64,000 nucleotides of DNA, from the NCBI GenBank assembly GCA_021234155.1, contig JAJEKV010000046.1, forward strand, positions 248,001 to 312,000, in the 5' to 3' direction. Shown piece after piece: positions 35,307 to 48,029 of this stretch. The notes under the pieces were generated by a model. That model saw only the letters and a list, made by a program, of their open reading frames with translations. It was not told the DNA's origin and made no database searches. The position numbers and the translations under genes were made by a program. The stretch is from Isoetes taiwanensis (lineage: Eukaryota; Streptophyta; Lycopodiopsida; Isoetales; Isoetaceae). Position 1 is the first letter of the stretch. The number at the start of each line of letters is the position of its first letter.

Positions 35307-35879
35307 TCGCTACGGATTTTTCCCACAATCCCCAACAGTGGCCTCAAAGGCGTAAATCGATCACTTTGGCTGCCGCACATGAAATCAAAGGCTTGCACAT
35401 GAAATCAATGTATTGAAATCAATGTAGAATAAGAGATTTGAAGAAAAACATGGAATGGATTTTGGGCCCAAAAGAAAATTCATATAAACACAAGACTTCA
35501 AATACAAGAGGGTCCCTCCATGTCTCTGAACCATGGAGGGGCCATTGAATCCTCAGCTCAAAGAGGAGCCGCCATCCCAAGCAACTTGGAGCAGCAAGAG
35601 GAGGAGCCTGCTCCTCAAGAATCTTTTATAAACATTACTTTTCATCTTAACCTTTCATTTTTGCCTCTTAATCTCCACCTTTGATCTTGCCTCTTCATCT
35701 CAACCTTTAATTTCGACCCCTTCATCTCCCATTAAAAAATCTTAGAAGAACTAGATCTAGGCCCCTTTTTTTTATTTTTTGGTGCCTTGGACCTTTACAA
35801 CATTTGGGCTTTATAATCGACCCTTCCAATGGTTCTTCTTTCTTTTTCATGTTGACCGTGCCAAAACCCGTGGCCAACA
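35307..35879 (+). repeat. Right LTR, 573 bp
   Basis: Collinear with the left LTR from CGGATTTTTCCCAC onward and ends CCAACA. Its first six bases have diverged from TGTTGG. It is about 100 bp shorter, chiefly from the pyrimidine minisatellite. Confidence 0.8.
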
Positions 35880-36675
35880 AAGCCGGAAGGTGCACAAATC
35901 TAAAATGGGCAAAGACAACAACGGCATGCAAATGTCGTTCACATAATGTCGATGAGCCTCATGTTTAATCTGCAAAGTGCTGGACATCCATGGAATCTTT
36001 CTTAGCATCCAATTGCTGAAGATAGGATGCCACATCCTTCTTATTATTATTATTATCCACCATGATGGATATAGTCTCCGATAAAAAGGGAGCATATATG
36101 TGAGGTGACAATCATTTGTCAAAGTTAAGGTGAGGCTCTCGCTTGCCAATGCTATTTTGGACTCATTTGTTTTGTACCAGTTATTTGGATTTGAGGAGGG
36201 TAATTTTCTTTCTAAACATATATGTAAATGTGTCAATTGGGGACATGTCCCAAGGACCACACTAGTATATTTTGGGTGTGGGTTCTCCGCTACGGAGTGG
36301 CACATTTTTCCACTATGGTCGCCACTGTTGGGGTGGTCACGACATTCATCACAGTCACCACATTCACCACTGTTGGGGTGGTATATGAGACAGTATATCG
36401 TCTATGGAGTGATATGCACATATGCACGTGTACGTGTGGAGAAGATATGCACGTATGCATTGTGGTATGGAGGAATGCATGATGATCACTGTGTTATCTG
36501 GGCAGGGAGAGAAAACAGAGAGACAGTGTATGAGAGATGATCTAGCTATGGAGATTATGAATCTTTATATTGTGCATTGCATAGAACTGGTAGATTGAAG
36601 CTTGGATTATTGGTTTTTCATCCTTCTTGCAAGGTTGGAGTTTAGGCTCTAACACTTTATAAGGTACGATTTGAT

Positions 36676-37277
36676 ATGGTGGAGGAGTGCTTACCAAGAC
36701 TGGCTTTAATAGAGACAAGAAATAAAGGTTGGTATGCAGATATTGTAGAGTGGATGAGGAAATGGGGCTTAGACATTCTTCACCTATACGAGAATCGAGC
36801 AAATATTAGGGAATGGGTGCAGGACCATCTCATTAGAAGGAATTGGAGAGTCCCAGAAACAAAAAAGGAGTTTTACAGAATATATATAAAGCCTATACTC
36901 CGAGAGGCCAAGCACTTAAGGAAGGTATATCTTTGACCACGAGGTATATGATAAGTAGAATATGGCTTAGCTCCCATAGACTTGGGGTGGAAGTAGGGCG
37001 TTGGAGTAATATTCCTCATGCATTGAGGTTTTGCTTGTTGTGCAATCTGCAGGAAGTTGAAGATGAATTACATGTCTTCATAAGATATCCTTCATATGCG
37101 GGGATTCGACACAAGCATGATATACACTCAAGTTCTTTATTGGACTTTTTTGAATTGCCTGGGCATCGCATTGGAAAGTATTTAAAGGAATTATTAGCTC
37201 ATAGAGAACAATTACTACATAATAAGGACTGTGATGTTATAATTGACGAGAATTGGGAGGGAAGACATATTTTATAA
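36676..37277 (+). pseudogene. LINE 3' region, copy 2 (C-terminal finger, frameshifted)
   Basis: Two overlapping frames (36,676-36,936 and 36,843-37,277) together give the C-terminal end of a non-LTR retrotransposon ORF2 after the reverse transcriptase. The first contains WMRKWGLDILHLYENRANI. The second contains HRLGVEVGRW and FCLLCNLQEVEDELHVFI, a zinc-finger-like C-x2-C...H pattern typical of this position. The last Cys expected near RYPSY is missing. A frameshift joins the frames. The 3' end (37,278-37,356) has AATAAATACAAC and a TTTCA-repeat tail, as LINE tails often do. The reverse transcriptase itself is absent. Confidence 0.7.
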
Positions 37278-37350
37278 TGTTGAGCGTACATATTGATTGT
37301 CTCATAGACCTGGTGGTCTACAGACGTAATAAATACAACATTTCATTTCA

Positions 37351-37971
<621 letters not shown>

Positions 37972-38343
37972 ATGTGCACATCTCTGATGTGGGAGAGGTT
38001 GATCGGGCACATTGGGCCTCTAGTTTTTGAGTTTGAGAATGGCCTATCATGTACCACAAAGCATCAGGCCATCATCGCGAGGAATATTGGTCCGTGGATG
38101 GATAAACCTATACCAGAATTAAATCCATTCAAATATTTTAAGAAAAGCATGTTTATAATGGTGCATCCTGATGATGTCTTGTGTCCGACGTGGGAGATGG
38201 AGCCAACGACTGCTAATGATTGCATTGAGATAGAGATTGTCGAATATGCTTGGGCTTCTTCCAATAAGAAGCTACCCAACACTGTCACGATTCCAGTGCT
38301 TGTTGCTGAAGCATATGCACCACGCATTGGGGATGTCTGTTAG
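37972..38343 (+). CDS. Unrecognised 123-codon frame, coding-like
   Basis: The product is well mixed in composition, without low complexity, and contains the words GPWMDKPIPELNPF, VHPDDVLCPTWEMEP and VLVAEAYAPRIGD. It has no membrane segment or signal peptide. I do not recognise the family. It could be an exon of a host gene or part of a transposon protein. No neighbouring exon could be assigned. The composition argues mildly for real or recently real coding sequence. Confidence 0.3.
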   Translation: MCTSLMWERLIGHIGPLVFEFENGLSCTTKHQAIIARNIGPWMDKPIPELNPFKYFKKSMFIMVHPDDVLCPTWEMEPTTANDCIEIEIVEYAWASSNKKLPNTVTIPVLVAEAYAPRIGDVC

Positions 38344-39841
38344 TGTATGAAAACTCGTTGAAGCAAGAGTTCCAAAAAAAGTCTACAAATTCAGGTATTG
38401 TCCAAAAATAATGAAATTGTCATAAAATTTAGGCTTTTTAGAAGTTTGTCTTGCCTCATCATCATATATTATTTCACATTTCTTATACTTGATTTTATCT
38501 GGGTATGGCATATTTGCATTTGACACTCCATTGAGTTTTTCTGACATGGGATTTTACACTGGCTACATTCTCCTGTGTGTTGTCTTTTCTGGATTTCATT
38601 CTTTATGCTTCTCATTTTTTTGGGAAATCAATTTCATGTGCAATGATAGCTCAACATGTCTTTGCATTCCTCATCTTTCTAATTTGCTCACAATTTGACC
38701 AAGGCTCTTTTTATATTGATGGCATTGTTTGACCTGTTCTCTTGTTAGGTTGGTTTCTATATATTTCTAAACTCCATACATCTTTTACTGCTTTATACTC
38801 CTCTTGATTTATCATTGGCATGACCTATTGGCTCTCATGAGCTCCACCTCGTCATATCGCCAACCTCAGGAATTTCACTCCAACCTTGACACTCTTGCCC
38901 TTCATGTCCCCTCTATCCTTGGCCTTAACCTTACCTTCAACTTCATCTCCTAGACGCAAATAGTCCCTCTAAGAAGCTGGGTGCAAAGGAAGACCTTCGC
39001 GTAGCTAGTTAGCAGGCTGAGGTCTCGTTCGTTATCGGAATTAACCAGACAAATCACTCCACCAACTAAGAACGCATGCACCACCAATCTATAGAATCAA
39101 GAAAGAGCTTCAATCAGCCAATCCTTACTATGTCCTGACTCCGTAAGTTTCCGCGTTGAGTCACTAGTCGTGCCCACTCCCCCGTGGTGCCTCTTCCACA
39201 CCTTTAAGTTTCAGCCTTGGCGACCATACTCCTAACCCAAAACTTTGATTTCAGTGCGAGGTGCTACGGAGGCCATCGGCGCACATCCGGCCGCATCCCT
39301 AGCTCCGCATCGCTTATGGTTGAGACCAGGACGACCACCGGTGCCCCAACTTTCGTTCTCCTGATTAATGAAAACATCCTGGTAAATGCTTTCGCAGAGG
39401 TTCGCCTTTCATAAATCCAAGAATTTCACCCCATAAATGAAATACCTAATGCCCCCAACTATCCCTATTATTAATCATTAATTCGTCCTCAAGACTAACT
39501 AAAGGACCGTGGTCCTATCAATGCTATTCCATGCTAACATATTCGTGAGCATAGCCCGCTGGAGAGCACTCTAATTTTTCTAAAGTAACAAATATTGCCT
39601 GTCTCGCCTAACACCATATAGTATTCCGCTTGAAATCTTATAGTATTTTATGTAATCTGTTATACAAAGATATAGCAAATTTTGTACTTGCATACCCCAC
39701 AAACTTAGGAACTTTACGTGACGGGGTGTAGATTAAGGAATATGGGTGAATATGCTTGTCCCAATGTTTCTCTCGGCTCTACGCCACCCTCGTGGTGAAT
39801 AATATGCACCCAAACCAAAGGGGGTTTATGATTTTAATTTA
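38344..39841. other. Intergenic DNA, nothing recognised
   Basis: Mixed composition, only short frames. Confidence 0.4.
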
Positions 39842-39931
39842 AAATGTGTTGGACCCAATGGCTGTGTGTTAATTAATGTCAATGGTAGTTATGTGTTGGT
39901 TGTTAATGTCAATGGTTGTTATGTGTTGGGG
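39842..39931. repeat. ~31-bp tandem repeat
   Basis: GTCAATGG followed by TTATGTGTTGG occurs twice in tandem, with a weaker first unit. It is followed by a block with CTTCGGGTTTTAGGGACGCC. Confidence 0.75.
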
Positions 39932-40402
39932 GATTTAATTTTATATGTTGGAGGTTACTGGTTTGTATTGCAAAAATTTTTGCCCTTCGGGTTTTAGGGA
40001 CGCCACACCCTCCTGCAGACAAAAATTTTAGAATTCAACCAGAAAAACTAGAATTCATTTGAGGCTTTCTATCACCCTGAGTTTTTGAATTTCATCAATA
40101 CAATAAATAGAACATAAGTAAAAGTTACCAGCATAGAGCTGCATTGATCCCATTATTCTGAAGTCATAGAGTTTGTAACACTCCATACACAAACATTTTT
40201 AACTGCAATTTAAATAAAGAAGCCTTTTGGCCCATTCTTGTGGTGAGAAAACCAAAGTGGAAACTTTTCATTGTTAGCACAAGGATCTGTGAAGCCCCAA
40301 AATTCAAAAATGCATGGTGGTAATCCTTTGCAAGCTCATTCCGGGAATTGTTACAAAAATATCCAATAACGCATCCCAGTTAAGGAGCTGGTAGGATGTG
40401 AA

Positions 40403-40731
40403 ACCTACCAAACCCGCCAGAAAATTGCTATTTTAGCATAGATAACTTAACCAAACATATCTTAAGATCATACACTAGATCTCTGAAGAGCTTTCCAATC
40501 TCAAACAGAGCTTCCTGATCAAAAGCTTACGGGTACTAAAATGTGTTGTCAAGGGAAAGCCTACCAAACCCGGCCGGAAATTGCTGTTTTAGCATAGATA
40601 ACTTAACCAAATACATCCACATCATACACTATCAAAAAGATCCTGAGAGAGCTTTCCAACGCAATAAAAATCATCTCAAAATGTAGATCCGGATCAAAAA
40701 GTTATAATAAGAAATGTGTTGCCAAATGGGA
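40403..40731. repeat. 157-bp tandem duplication
   Basis: Both units start CCTACCAAACCCG, share TTTTAGCATAGATAACTTAA and GAGCTTTCCAA, and end near AATGTGTTG.CAA. This kind of block is common in plant LTR elements, but no LTR partner was identified. Confidence 0.85.
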
Positions 40732-40770
40732 AATGCGACTCATGCGCCCCTTCAAGCCATTTCATGTGCC

Positions 40771-40930
40771 CATTATGCACCACACACAAAAAGGCTTTGT
40801 TGTGAGCCATTGCTGTTAATCCATTATGCACCACACGCACAAAAAAGGGCTTTTAATAGAGCCATTGGTTGTTGACCATTATGCACCACACGCACAAAAG
40901 TACACAGAGCCATTGGTTGTTGACCATTGG
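40771..40930. repeat. 51-56 bp tandem repeat, three units
   Basis: CATTATGCACCACAC.CACAA starts each unit (40,771, 40,822, 40,877) and GAGCCATTG.TGTT closes it. Confidence 0.9.
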
Positions 40931-41430
40931 AAAAAAAGGCTAAAATCAATGGCTCAAATGGTGTACCTAGATATACGATTAGTACATCCATTTGAATACA
41001 CTACCAAAATCATAGGAAAACCTTAGTGTGAAAGCGCATAAAAACACAAAGAAACCCCTCAAGTATTATGCTACATATTGAGGCCAGATAACGCCGCTAA
41101 CTAGAAGGGTGAAATGCCCGTTAGTACACCTTCCGGAGGGGCTGGACCGCGCATCCCACCCCGAGATCCAACTACGCAGCTTTTGAAAGCAACAACTTAA
41201 ATATACGCCTATTGAGTCGAATTACCACGCAAATACGCACCCCACTTGCCCTCCAATGGATCCTCGTTAAGGGATTTAGATTGCATCATTCCACCACCGC
41301 ACTTGTGAAGCCCAAGATGTTATTTATTGTCACTACCTCCCCGCATCGATTGCAATTTGGCGCGTTCCGCTGCCTTCCTTGGATGTGGCAGTCAGTTCTT
41401 CGTGCCCCTCTCCGAATCTAACATTCTTCC
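40931..41430. other. Short stretch before LINE relic
   Basis: A 69-codon frame at 41,212-41,421 may belong to the LINE relic that follows, but shows no clear motif. Confidence 0.3.
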
Positions 41431-43311
41431 GTGACCGGGAAAGGAGTACTCTTGGGGCGTGACCATAACTGGTTGTTTGCTGATGGCACCATCAAGGGCA
41501 AGGGCCTGCAGGGTTTTTCACAAGGGCTGCTCAATCTATGGAAGGAATTTAAACCGATGCTCCACAAGAATGTAACTATGGTCCCACCTGAGCAATTTGA
41601 AATGCAACCGCTGTTCCATAACCCGCTGATTTGCCTTAATGCGATATTCCTCAGAACGCCTCAAAGTGGATGGCCATGGCCAGTATGGAAGTAGTCAAGG
41701 CCGGTCAGTGGATCTTTACGCTATACCGCACTATCAAGAAACGAACAGTTGCGGCGACCGCACTAAGATGTGGCCCTTGTAAAAGAAAAAGGATCATGAC
41801 AGACATTGAAATTCTTATTCAGGCAGTAGCAAAGGGGTGGAGAATGGTGGCATACAACACAAATAGTGACTGGTTCATGACTCAAAGCAGGAACAATGAT
41901 AGGGAACTCTGGTGCAAGGAGATAAACCAGGAACAAAGGGGCTTCGTGTTCCCGACACGCCGCTAGGAAGTCCTGTGGCGACCGCCCCGAGGCGTAACAT
42001 TCTGCACAATGTGAGCGATCATGGTAAGGGTTCTTAACCCTAAAAATAAAATGCAGAAGTTAGACCGGTGTTGAGATTATCCCGCGGTTCCAATCGGGCC
42101 TTCCATAAGGGTGTTTTGATGGTCAGACTCCGTGATCACTTGAGGTGATCAATCGCGATCGCGAAAACATCTCTCGAATTTGCAAGGAAATACCAAATCC
42201 ACTGTGAATCCCTAAAGCAAAAGTAACTAGGCAAAGACTCAAACATTCACTAAACCATGCATCTATTTCAAAAGCACTTGAAATCTTTACCAAAGTATGC
42301 TAGCCAACCTGTGAAAACCATTGTGAAAAGTCTACAGCAAAGTGCTTACAGATTTCACAAATCAACTTCCGGGATCGGCCAATTTTTGGTCAATGGCTCG
42401 ACGCTGAGCCTGATTTCAAATGCTAAAACAATGATCTTCTATGGTAGAAACAAATTCTACACCTAGGTATATGTCTGTGAGGGTCACGGCATATGCTCAC
42501 TTGGTTCAAACAAAGCTTAAATTTTTGCCAGAACATGCATTGCCGTGAGTTTCAATGGCAATGTCTCAATGCCTTTTGCACTCTAATTGTCAATCCTTTC
42601 TTGTTTTCTCCGCCTCAATACTCACTACCGATGTCAATAATTGCTTGATGCTAGAAATGCCTACAAACTAACAGATGATTCGGAAGAAAAGATCTATTTT
42701 TAGTCCTTTTCAAAGGACATATATGTCTCGCAGTCGCTTCTAATTTATCTCCTAACAATGACTTAAACAAACACTAGTTGTATTCTGCTCAATTCCTTTA
42801 TGCTCAATTGTAAATGACAATGCAGAGTAAAATGAGTTCAAGGTTGCTCATTCTTCAGAAATTACTCAAGCCAAAAGAAAACCATGGAGTTACCTGGCAA
42901 ATGGCAGTGCTGGGATCCATTGAAGGCGATAATATAGACCTGCATAATTCAAGGGAAGAAGGGTCAAGGAGGTGGCAGTGGAATGAAACGGGCAATGCAA
43001 ACTGGACAGAACTGCTCAGAGACAGATATGAGTTAACGGAAATTATAAATGCAGACATATGGAATATATGCAGGGCCTACATTCTTTGGGCAATCTGGCG
43101 GAGATACACTTGCAAGCTTCATGAGCATACAGATATGCCGCTCAACACAATACTGGTAGAATTATGGACGCATTTAGTCATTGTAGCAGCTGCGCAATAT
43201 GATTGGATCTTCAACAAGGGCTCCAATGCTGAATTAAGCAATAGAAAGGCCAGGAAATGGGCAAAGAAATGGTCCCTCCTCGCTACGCATTGGAGCAGAA
43301 GACAGCATTAG
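41431..43311 (+). pseudogene. Decayed LINE 3' half
   Basis: Three collinear fragments fit the C-terminal half of a plant LINE ORF2. 41,431-41,694 contains FHNPLICLN and SGWPWPVWK, like the segment after the reverse transcriptase. 42,257-42,466 contains ISNAKTMIFYGR, where a zf-RVT-type region would start. 42,814-43,311 (165 codons) contains IWNICRAYILWAIWRRYT and ends KWSLLATHWSRRQH, like the C-terminal tail. Stops and frameshifts separate them and the polymerase is missing. Assignment rests on motif pattern and order. Confidence 0.5.
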
Positions 43312-44335
43312 ACTGGATTCGACACTTCAATTGCTCTTCCTCCGACCGCAAGAATCGAAAAAGGTGGATGGCTATGGAGGTAACATGCAACGGGGAGGGG
43401 GTGGGGGGCAACCTGATCCTCGACCAGCCTCGCTTCTCCCCTCCCTCCTCTATAGTTTCACGTGAAATTCGTGGTTCGAAATGCCCAAGGACCTGATGCA
43501 TGGCTGATCTGCATGAATGGTCTCGCGATGGATTGTTTAGACATGGTATGATGTGCACGCATACGCACAGTTTATGAAATACATTGAAATAGATTCCGCC
43601 ATGAATGGCTTGCAATACCTTTTTAAAGAGGTCGGATAGAATAGATGCCTGCTTTGTTGTTGTGTGGATTGCGTCCAGGCGTCTGTATGCTTGAGTGCCT
43701 TGGTTATGATTGTTGTCTTGGGCTTTATGGTCTGATTATGGTCACGATTGAGTGCGGTGTGCTTGGGTCAGGTCTAATTGGTCCGGTTGTCTGTAGATGT
43801 GTGTCTGTGTTTCCTTCCTCACCTTTTCTGTCACCGGATCGTGATCACCTAACGGAAGCAGGACCGGGGGGAAAATAAAGGTAACCGCGCAATTGTTCTT
43901 CTCGTTCTTTCTGCTCTAAATAATTGAGTTGGCTGCAATGCGCGCCAACCATAATAGCCTTGCCAAAGTACGCAAAGGTACAAATAAGGGGTTCCTTCTC
44001 TTTGATTTCTAATGTAAACCGCAGGATCAGAACTGGAAGGCGACTGAGAGGAGAAGAGAGGGCCCAATCATCAAGATTCTCATTAAAACAATTGCCTCAT
44101 GACAAGCCCCCTAGGGCCAATCAAATGGGTTGAGAATTAGATGAGGTGGCACATTAAAATGTAGCCACATGGAAGCTCCTTTTGGAGCCACCTAGTTGGT
44201 TGTGCCACGCGGAGTATGGTCCTACACAAAGGAGTTATGTGCACAAAAGGTAAAGTGTTGGCACCTCGATATGTTGGTGATACATTCTAGGTACACTTCC
44301 GATGTTTTTGTTAGCCACTGCAGTTTCATCTCCTT
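43312..44335. other. Intergenic DNA, possible LTR-element debris
   Basis: Short frames only. CCTAGGGCCAATCAAATGGG near 44,112 and a run of inverted GGAGCC/GGCTCC-like words near 44,170-44,200 are reminiscent of an LTR, but no second copy was seen. Confidence 0.3.
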
Positions 44336-44513
44336 TTAGTTAGGTTTCTTTTGTATAATCTAGTTAAGGTTTTTTCCATGCAAATCGAGTTAGGCTTTCT
44401 TTTGAAGTCAGTTAAGTTTCCTATTTGAAATCTAGTTAGGTTTCCTTCTTATCTAGTTAGGTTTCCTTTTGCATTCTAGTTAGGTTTCCTTCAGCAACTC
44501 TAGTTAGGTTTCC
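44336..44513. repeat. ~23-bp minisatellite, eight units
   Basis: Units contain TAGTTAGGTTTCCTTTT-like sequence at about 44,339, 44,362, 44,389, 44,410, 44,434, 44,455, 44,478 and 44,502. It is followed by an A/T-rich AATAATAAT tract to about 44,560. Confidence 0.95.
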
Positions 44514-44560
44514 ATAAAAAAAAATAAAAATAAAAATAATAATAATAATAAAATATAAAT

Positions 44561-46163
44561 ATTTGTCCCTTTCTTGTGGGGGTTTTGTTCTTTGACCCAT
44601 GATATGTCGTTGGTATCCATTGTCCCTCCCTTGGTTCCCACTCTCTCTTGCTCCCACCTTTCGTATGTATTCTTTACCTCCACTTTTCCTTAGGTAGATT
44701 TGGTGGCATGGCTTGCTCTAGTCTTCTCTTGGCTCTAAAAATGGCAAGGTGGTTACACAACCCCACTTCCTCTAGGAGAAGTAAATTGCGATTGTGTATT
44801 TTGTAGTCTCAAATTTCTAAGAAGGGGATGATGGGTAAGAGGAGTGCTTAGTTGATTTTGTTCTGTTTCGTATGTTTCTATCATAACTTCAAGCTAAAAA
44901 AGCAAAAATGCAAAATAAGCAAATTCGCAAAAGCAAAAAGAAACAACAAGGTGTCACAAGATGTATTGGTTGCCTCCATGGGTCGAGGGTGAAGTGGCTT
45001 GGGAACGTACCCGACAACCACAAGACTAATCTCTATCATTCCCTCTTGTCACCCAAGAGTACACACAGGGAAGAAGAAGGGGCGCGAGTCCCAGACAGCG
45101 AGATTAATCACAAAATATTATGTGATGACATGCCTCGTATCAATTTTCTCTTGGTATATTCCACATTCCTATGTAGTCAAGTACATAACTACATAACCAA
45201 AGAAATAACTACATAGCCATGTTAAATATCGCTTTTAAAAATTTTCATTCAACATATATCCATCATATTTCCAACATTTATATATTCTTAATACTTTCCC
45301 ATTATTTTTTGCATATGTTGGCTAATATTTGTAGAACATTTTCTTTGACATTATATTTTACAACAAGTAATTGCCCAATATTTACCGCGTAATAATTTAT
45401 TAATATTTCGAGAACTATTTTTCAACACAAGCAACTGTGATCGCATAACATATATGCAAATGTGCTGATGGCTTTCTTAAGTTATGAAACCCCAAAAGTT
45501 GCTATATTTTATCGCTTTTAAAATCCGATTCATGGTTTATTAGGATGCGACGCTAAAGAACTTCATAAAATTGCCAAAATTTGATAATATTGCATCTCAC
45601 TTATAGTAAATTAGCCAAATTAATAGATATTTTACAAGAAAACTCAATTTTATGGTAAAACATCCAATTCTACTAAATTCGCTTATAAAATGTTGAAAAA
45701 TAGAAAACAATCGCCACCATTTCCTATAGTTTAGAAGCAAATAGAGGATGATAAAGTCATCAATCGATATGCGTGTAACATTTGTCAATAAGTTTTCTAA
45801 GTATTTGCCATGATTCACATGCATAGCTATCAATATTGAAAAGTAAACCCACCCAAGAAAGAGCATTCTATGTTTTCTACCCCTTCTCAATGCTAAAATT
45901 GCATTTCTCACAATCCCTCCAAACGCCAGTTGGACTTGCAAGCTTTACCTATGTTTACGCATGCAGGTTTCACCAAAAGGAACCAAAGGAACAAGAAGAA
46001 GATGTGCCATGATAAATAAGGATTTTTATTGATAGATGTTAGCTAATCTATTATTATTGCCATTCAATGATGGTAAGGAAGTTGAGAACCATCAACAAAT
46101 TGTACCAATTGTTTTAATAATGCAATCCTCCACTAGCAGGGTGCAATGTGACGCCGGTTGTAT
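44561..46163. other. Intergenic DNA, nothing assigned
   Basis: An open frame of 102 codons at 44,908-45,216 (plus) and one of 114 codons at 45,597-45,941 (minus, hydrophobic) are unrecognised. GGTTGCCTCC near 44,967 resembles a word common in plant Gypsy elements, but is too short to rely on. Confidence 0.3.
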
Positions 46164-46522
46164 GCTATATATGGCACTCTGCACATATATTACAAGTCTG
46201 TAATTATGAGTAGTTGTACAATCAATGGTTGCGTGAGAACGATCTTTTGCATACGATTTCCAGCAAAAAAATGTGGTTAACTCATCCTCAAGTTGATCAG
46301 CATAAAGTCCCTATTTCTAGGAAAGCACAAAACCTTCTTAACATATATATGGTACCGTACATATATTACAAGTCTTTTTGTAATTATGAGTAGTTGTACA
46401 ATCAATGGTTGGCAGGAGAACGATCTTTGCATAATGATTTCAAAAGAAAAATGTGGTTAACTCCATCCCCCTCAAGTTGATCAGCATAATGTCCCTATTT
46501 AGGAAAGCACAAAACCTTCTTA
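46164..46522. repeat. ~176-bp tandem duplication
   Basis: Copies at about 46,164-46,340 and 46,341-46,522 share ACATATATTACAAGTC, TAATTATGAGTAGTTGTACA, AAATGTGGTTAACTC and GGAAAGCACAAAACCTTCTT in order. Confidence 0.95.
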
Positions 46523-47958
46523 TTTGGTTTTCCCTTTTTAGTAGGAAAAATGCTAATAATATGTACCTTTCCCTCACATTTATGCATAGATATATTTTTC
46601 CTCGATGATTACAATTACAATTCCACTTTCACTTTCTCTCTCCCAATGGGCCAGTTTTAATATATCACTTTCTAAGAAATTGAAACTAATATACCCATTG
46701 ACAAATGCCAAGTACCTAGTATCAAAAAATTATTGTGCAACTTTTTAAGCTATCCTTACTCTTATGATGTGAATATCATGTCTAAGCAAAACGATAATAG
46801 AATTAGCCCCTTCCCATTCCAACAAAAAAAAAAAAAAAAAGGAAGGAAGGAAGAAGAGACGCATAGCATGATGGATTGCTTCTTATTTCCTACATCAATC
46901 AAATTCAACATCACGAAATAATGACCACCTTTTAAAAGTAGTAGCATGCATGAGAAACATTTGTACAAATATTTTAGCAAGATAGAAGCAAAAGTCACTC
47001 CATTCGGTAAGGTTAAATTGAAAAGGCAAGCTAAATTTGAATTAAACCGAAGAGTCGAGCTTATAATGGCTAGCCAAAGTCAATCAAGAATAGTGCCTTT
47101 ACGCATGTTAAGTCGAGAAAGTACATGATAACAACATCCATGCAACCTACCAAGTAGTTCCAATAACGCCTAACGCCGCCAAGCAAAGGCCACGTTAACT
47201 TACATGGTCATATTTAAAAATTCAAGCCGCCGCACATTTACCTAGTTCTCAATTGCTACCATTTGCTAGCATTCTAAATTAACGGCGCAAGTTGCAATTG
47301 AACTTAAACCCAAAAGACAATAGTGGTTGCAACTTCTGTTCGCTACCAAAGTCAAGACCCAAAAAACAATAGCGAGACATTATTGAAATTGCTTGCAACA
47401 AAAGTTGAAATCCAACGTTGTTATGGTTTTTCTCATTAGTTTTGAAGTGAAGTGCTTAATTTTAATTTTTCATTGCTAGTTGCGCATTATGCTTGTGACT
47501 CATTCAAAGGGGTAACGAAACAACAGAGAAAAACCAAGTTGCCTCAACCCAAATCACCACTTGTTCTTATCAATCAGCAGAATGAGACAAACTAATCGAA
47601 AGCATAAAACGTGCCCACATGTGGCAATGTAGATTAACATGGGAAGTCAAACCGAATATCCGAGCAAAAGATACAAAATAATATGCAAAAGACCTAATTC
47701 CCATGCCAAACAATTGTTCCCAATCAAATTAATAGCTTCTATTATGTGTATCCCATTTTGACGCTTTGTTTGCCAAACGGTAATCCTTTCCATGTTCTCA
47801 AGTCAAACATCTTGATTACTGAAATAACCTCGCAAGTTGACATAAGCTTATCAAATTTTTTGTGATTATATTTGCAGATGAGAGCAATGTATGCCCCTAA
47901 CTGATTTCTAATGGGCCGTGCAGCTCTGAGCTCGCTATTCAATGCAATGTACCCTCGC
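46523..47958. other. Intergenic DNA, nothing recognised
   Basis: A poly-A run lies at about 46,822-46,840. No convincing gene. Confidence 0.4.
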
Positions 47959-48029
47959 AGAGCTAGGGGGAACCTTGATGCCCGAAGCTAGACTAGAGCT
48001 AGGGAGAATCTTGATGACCCAGCTAGAAT
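47959..48029. repeat. 36-bp tandem duplication
   Basis: AGAGCTAGGG followed by CTTGATG and AGCTAGA occurs twice. Confidence 0.9.

Larger units (their letters stand above)
32768..35879 (+). mobile_element. Non-autonomous LTR retrotransposon, 3.1 kb
   Basis: Two LTRs (32,768-33,443 and about 35,307-35,879) enclose 1.86 kb with no protease, integrase or reverse transcriptase motifs. LTR 1 has the expected TGTTGG...CCAACA ends. Flanking bases are AAGCT before and AAGCC after, a 5-bp target duplication with one mismatch. Copy 1 of the surrounding duplication has the uninterrupted site at 28,496-28,500. The interior is a tandem-repeat patchwork. The features fit a LARD- or TRIM-like element mobilised in trans. 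Strand is uncertain because no coding sequence orients it. Confidence 0.85.
30061..37222. repeat. Tandem segmental duplication, copy 2 (interrupted by LTR element)
   Basis: It matches copy 1 from 30,061 to about 32,757 and from about 35,890 to 37,222. The gap is filled by the LTR element at 32,768-35,879. It begins within a copy of DCP1 intron 1 with no exons 2-8 attached. Identity is high, with scattered substitutions and a few short indels, so the duplication is fairly young compared with the decayed elements inside it. Confidence 0.95.
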
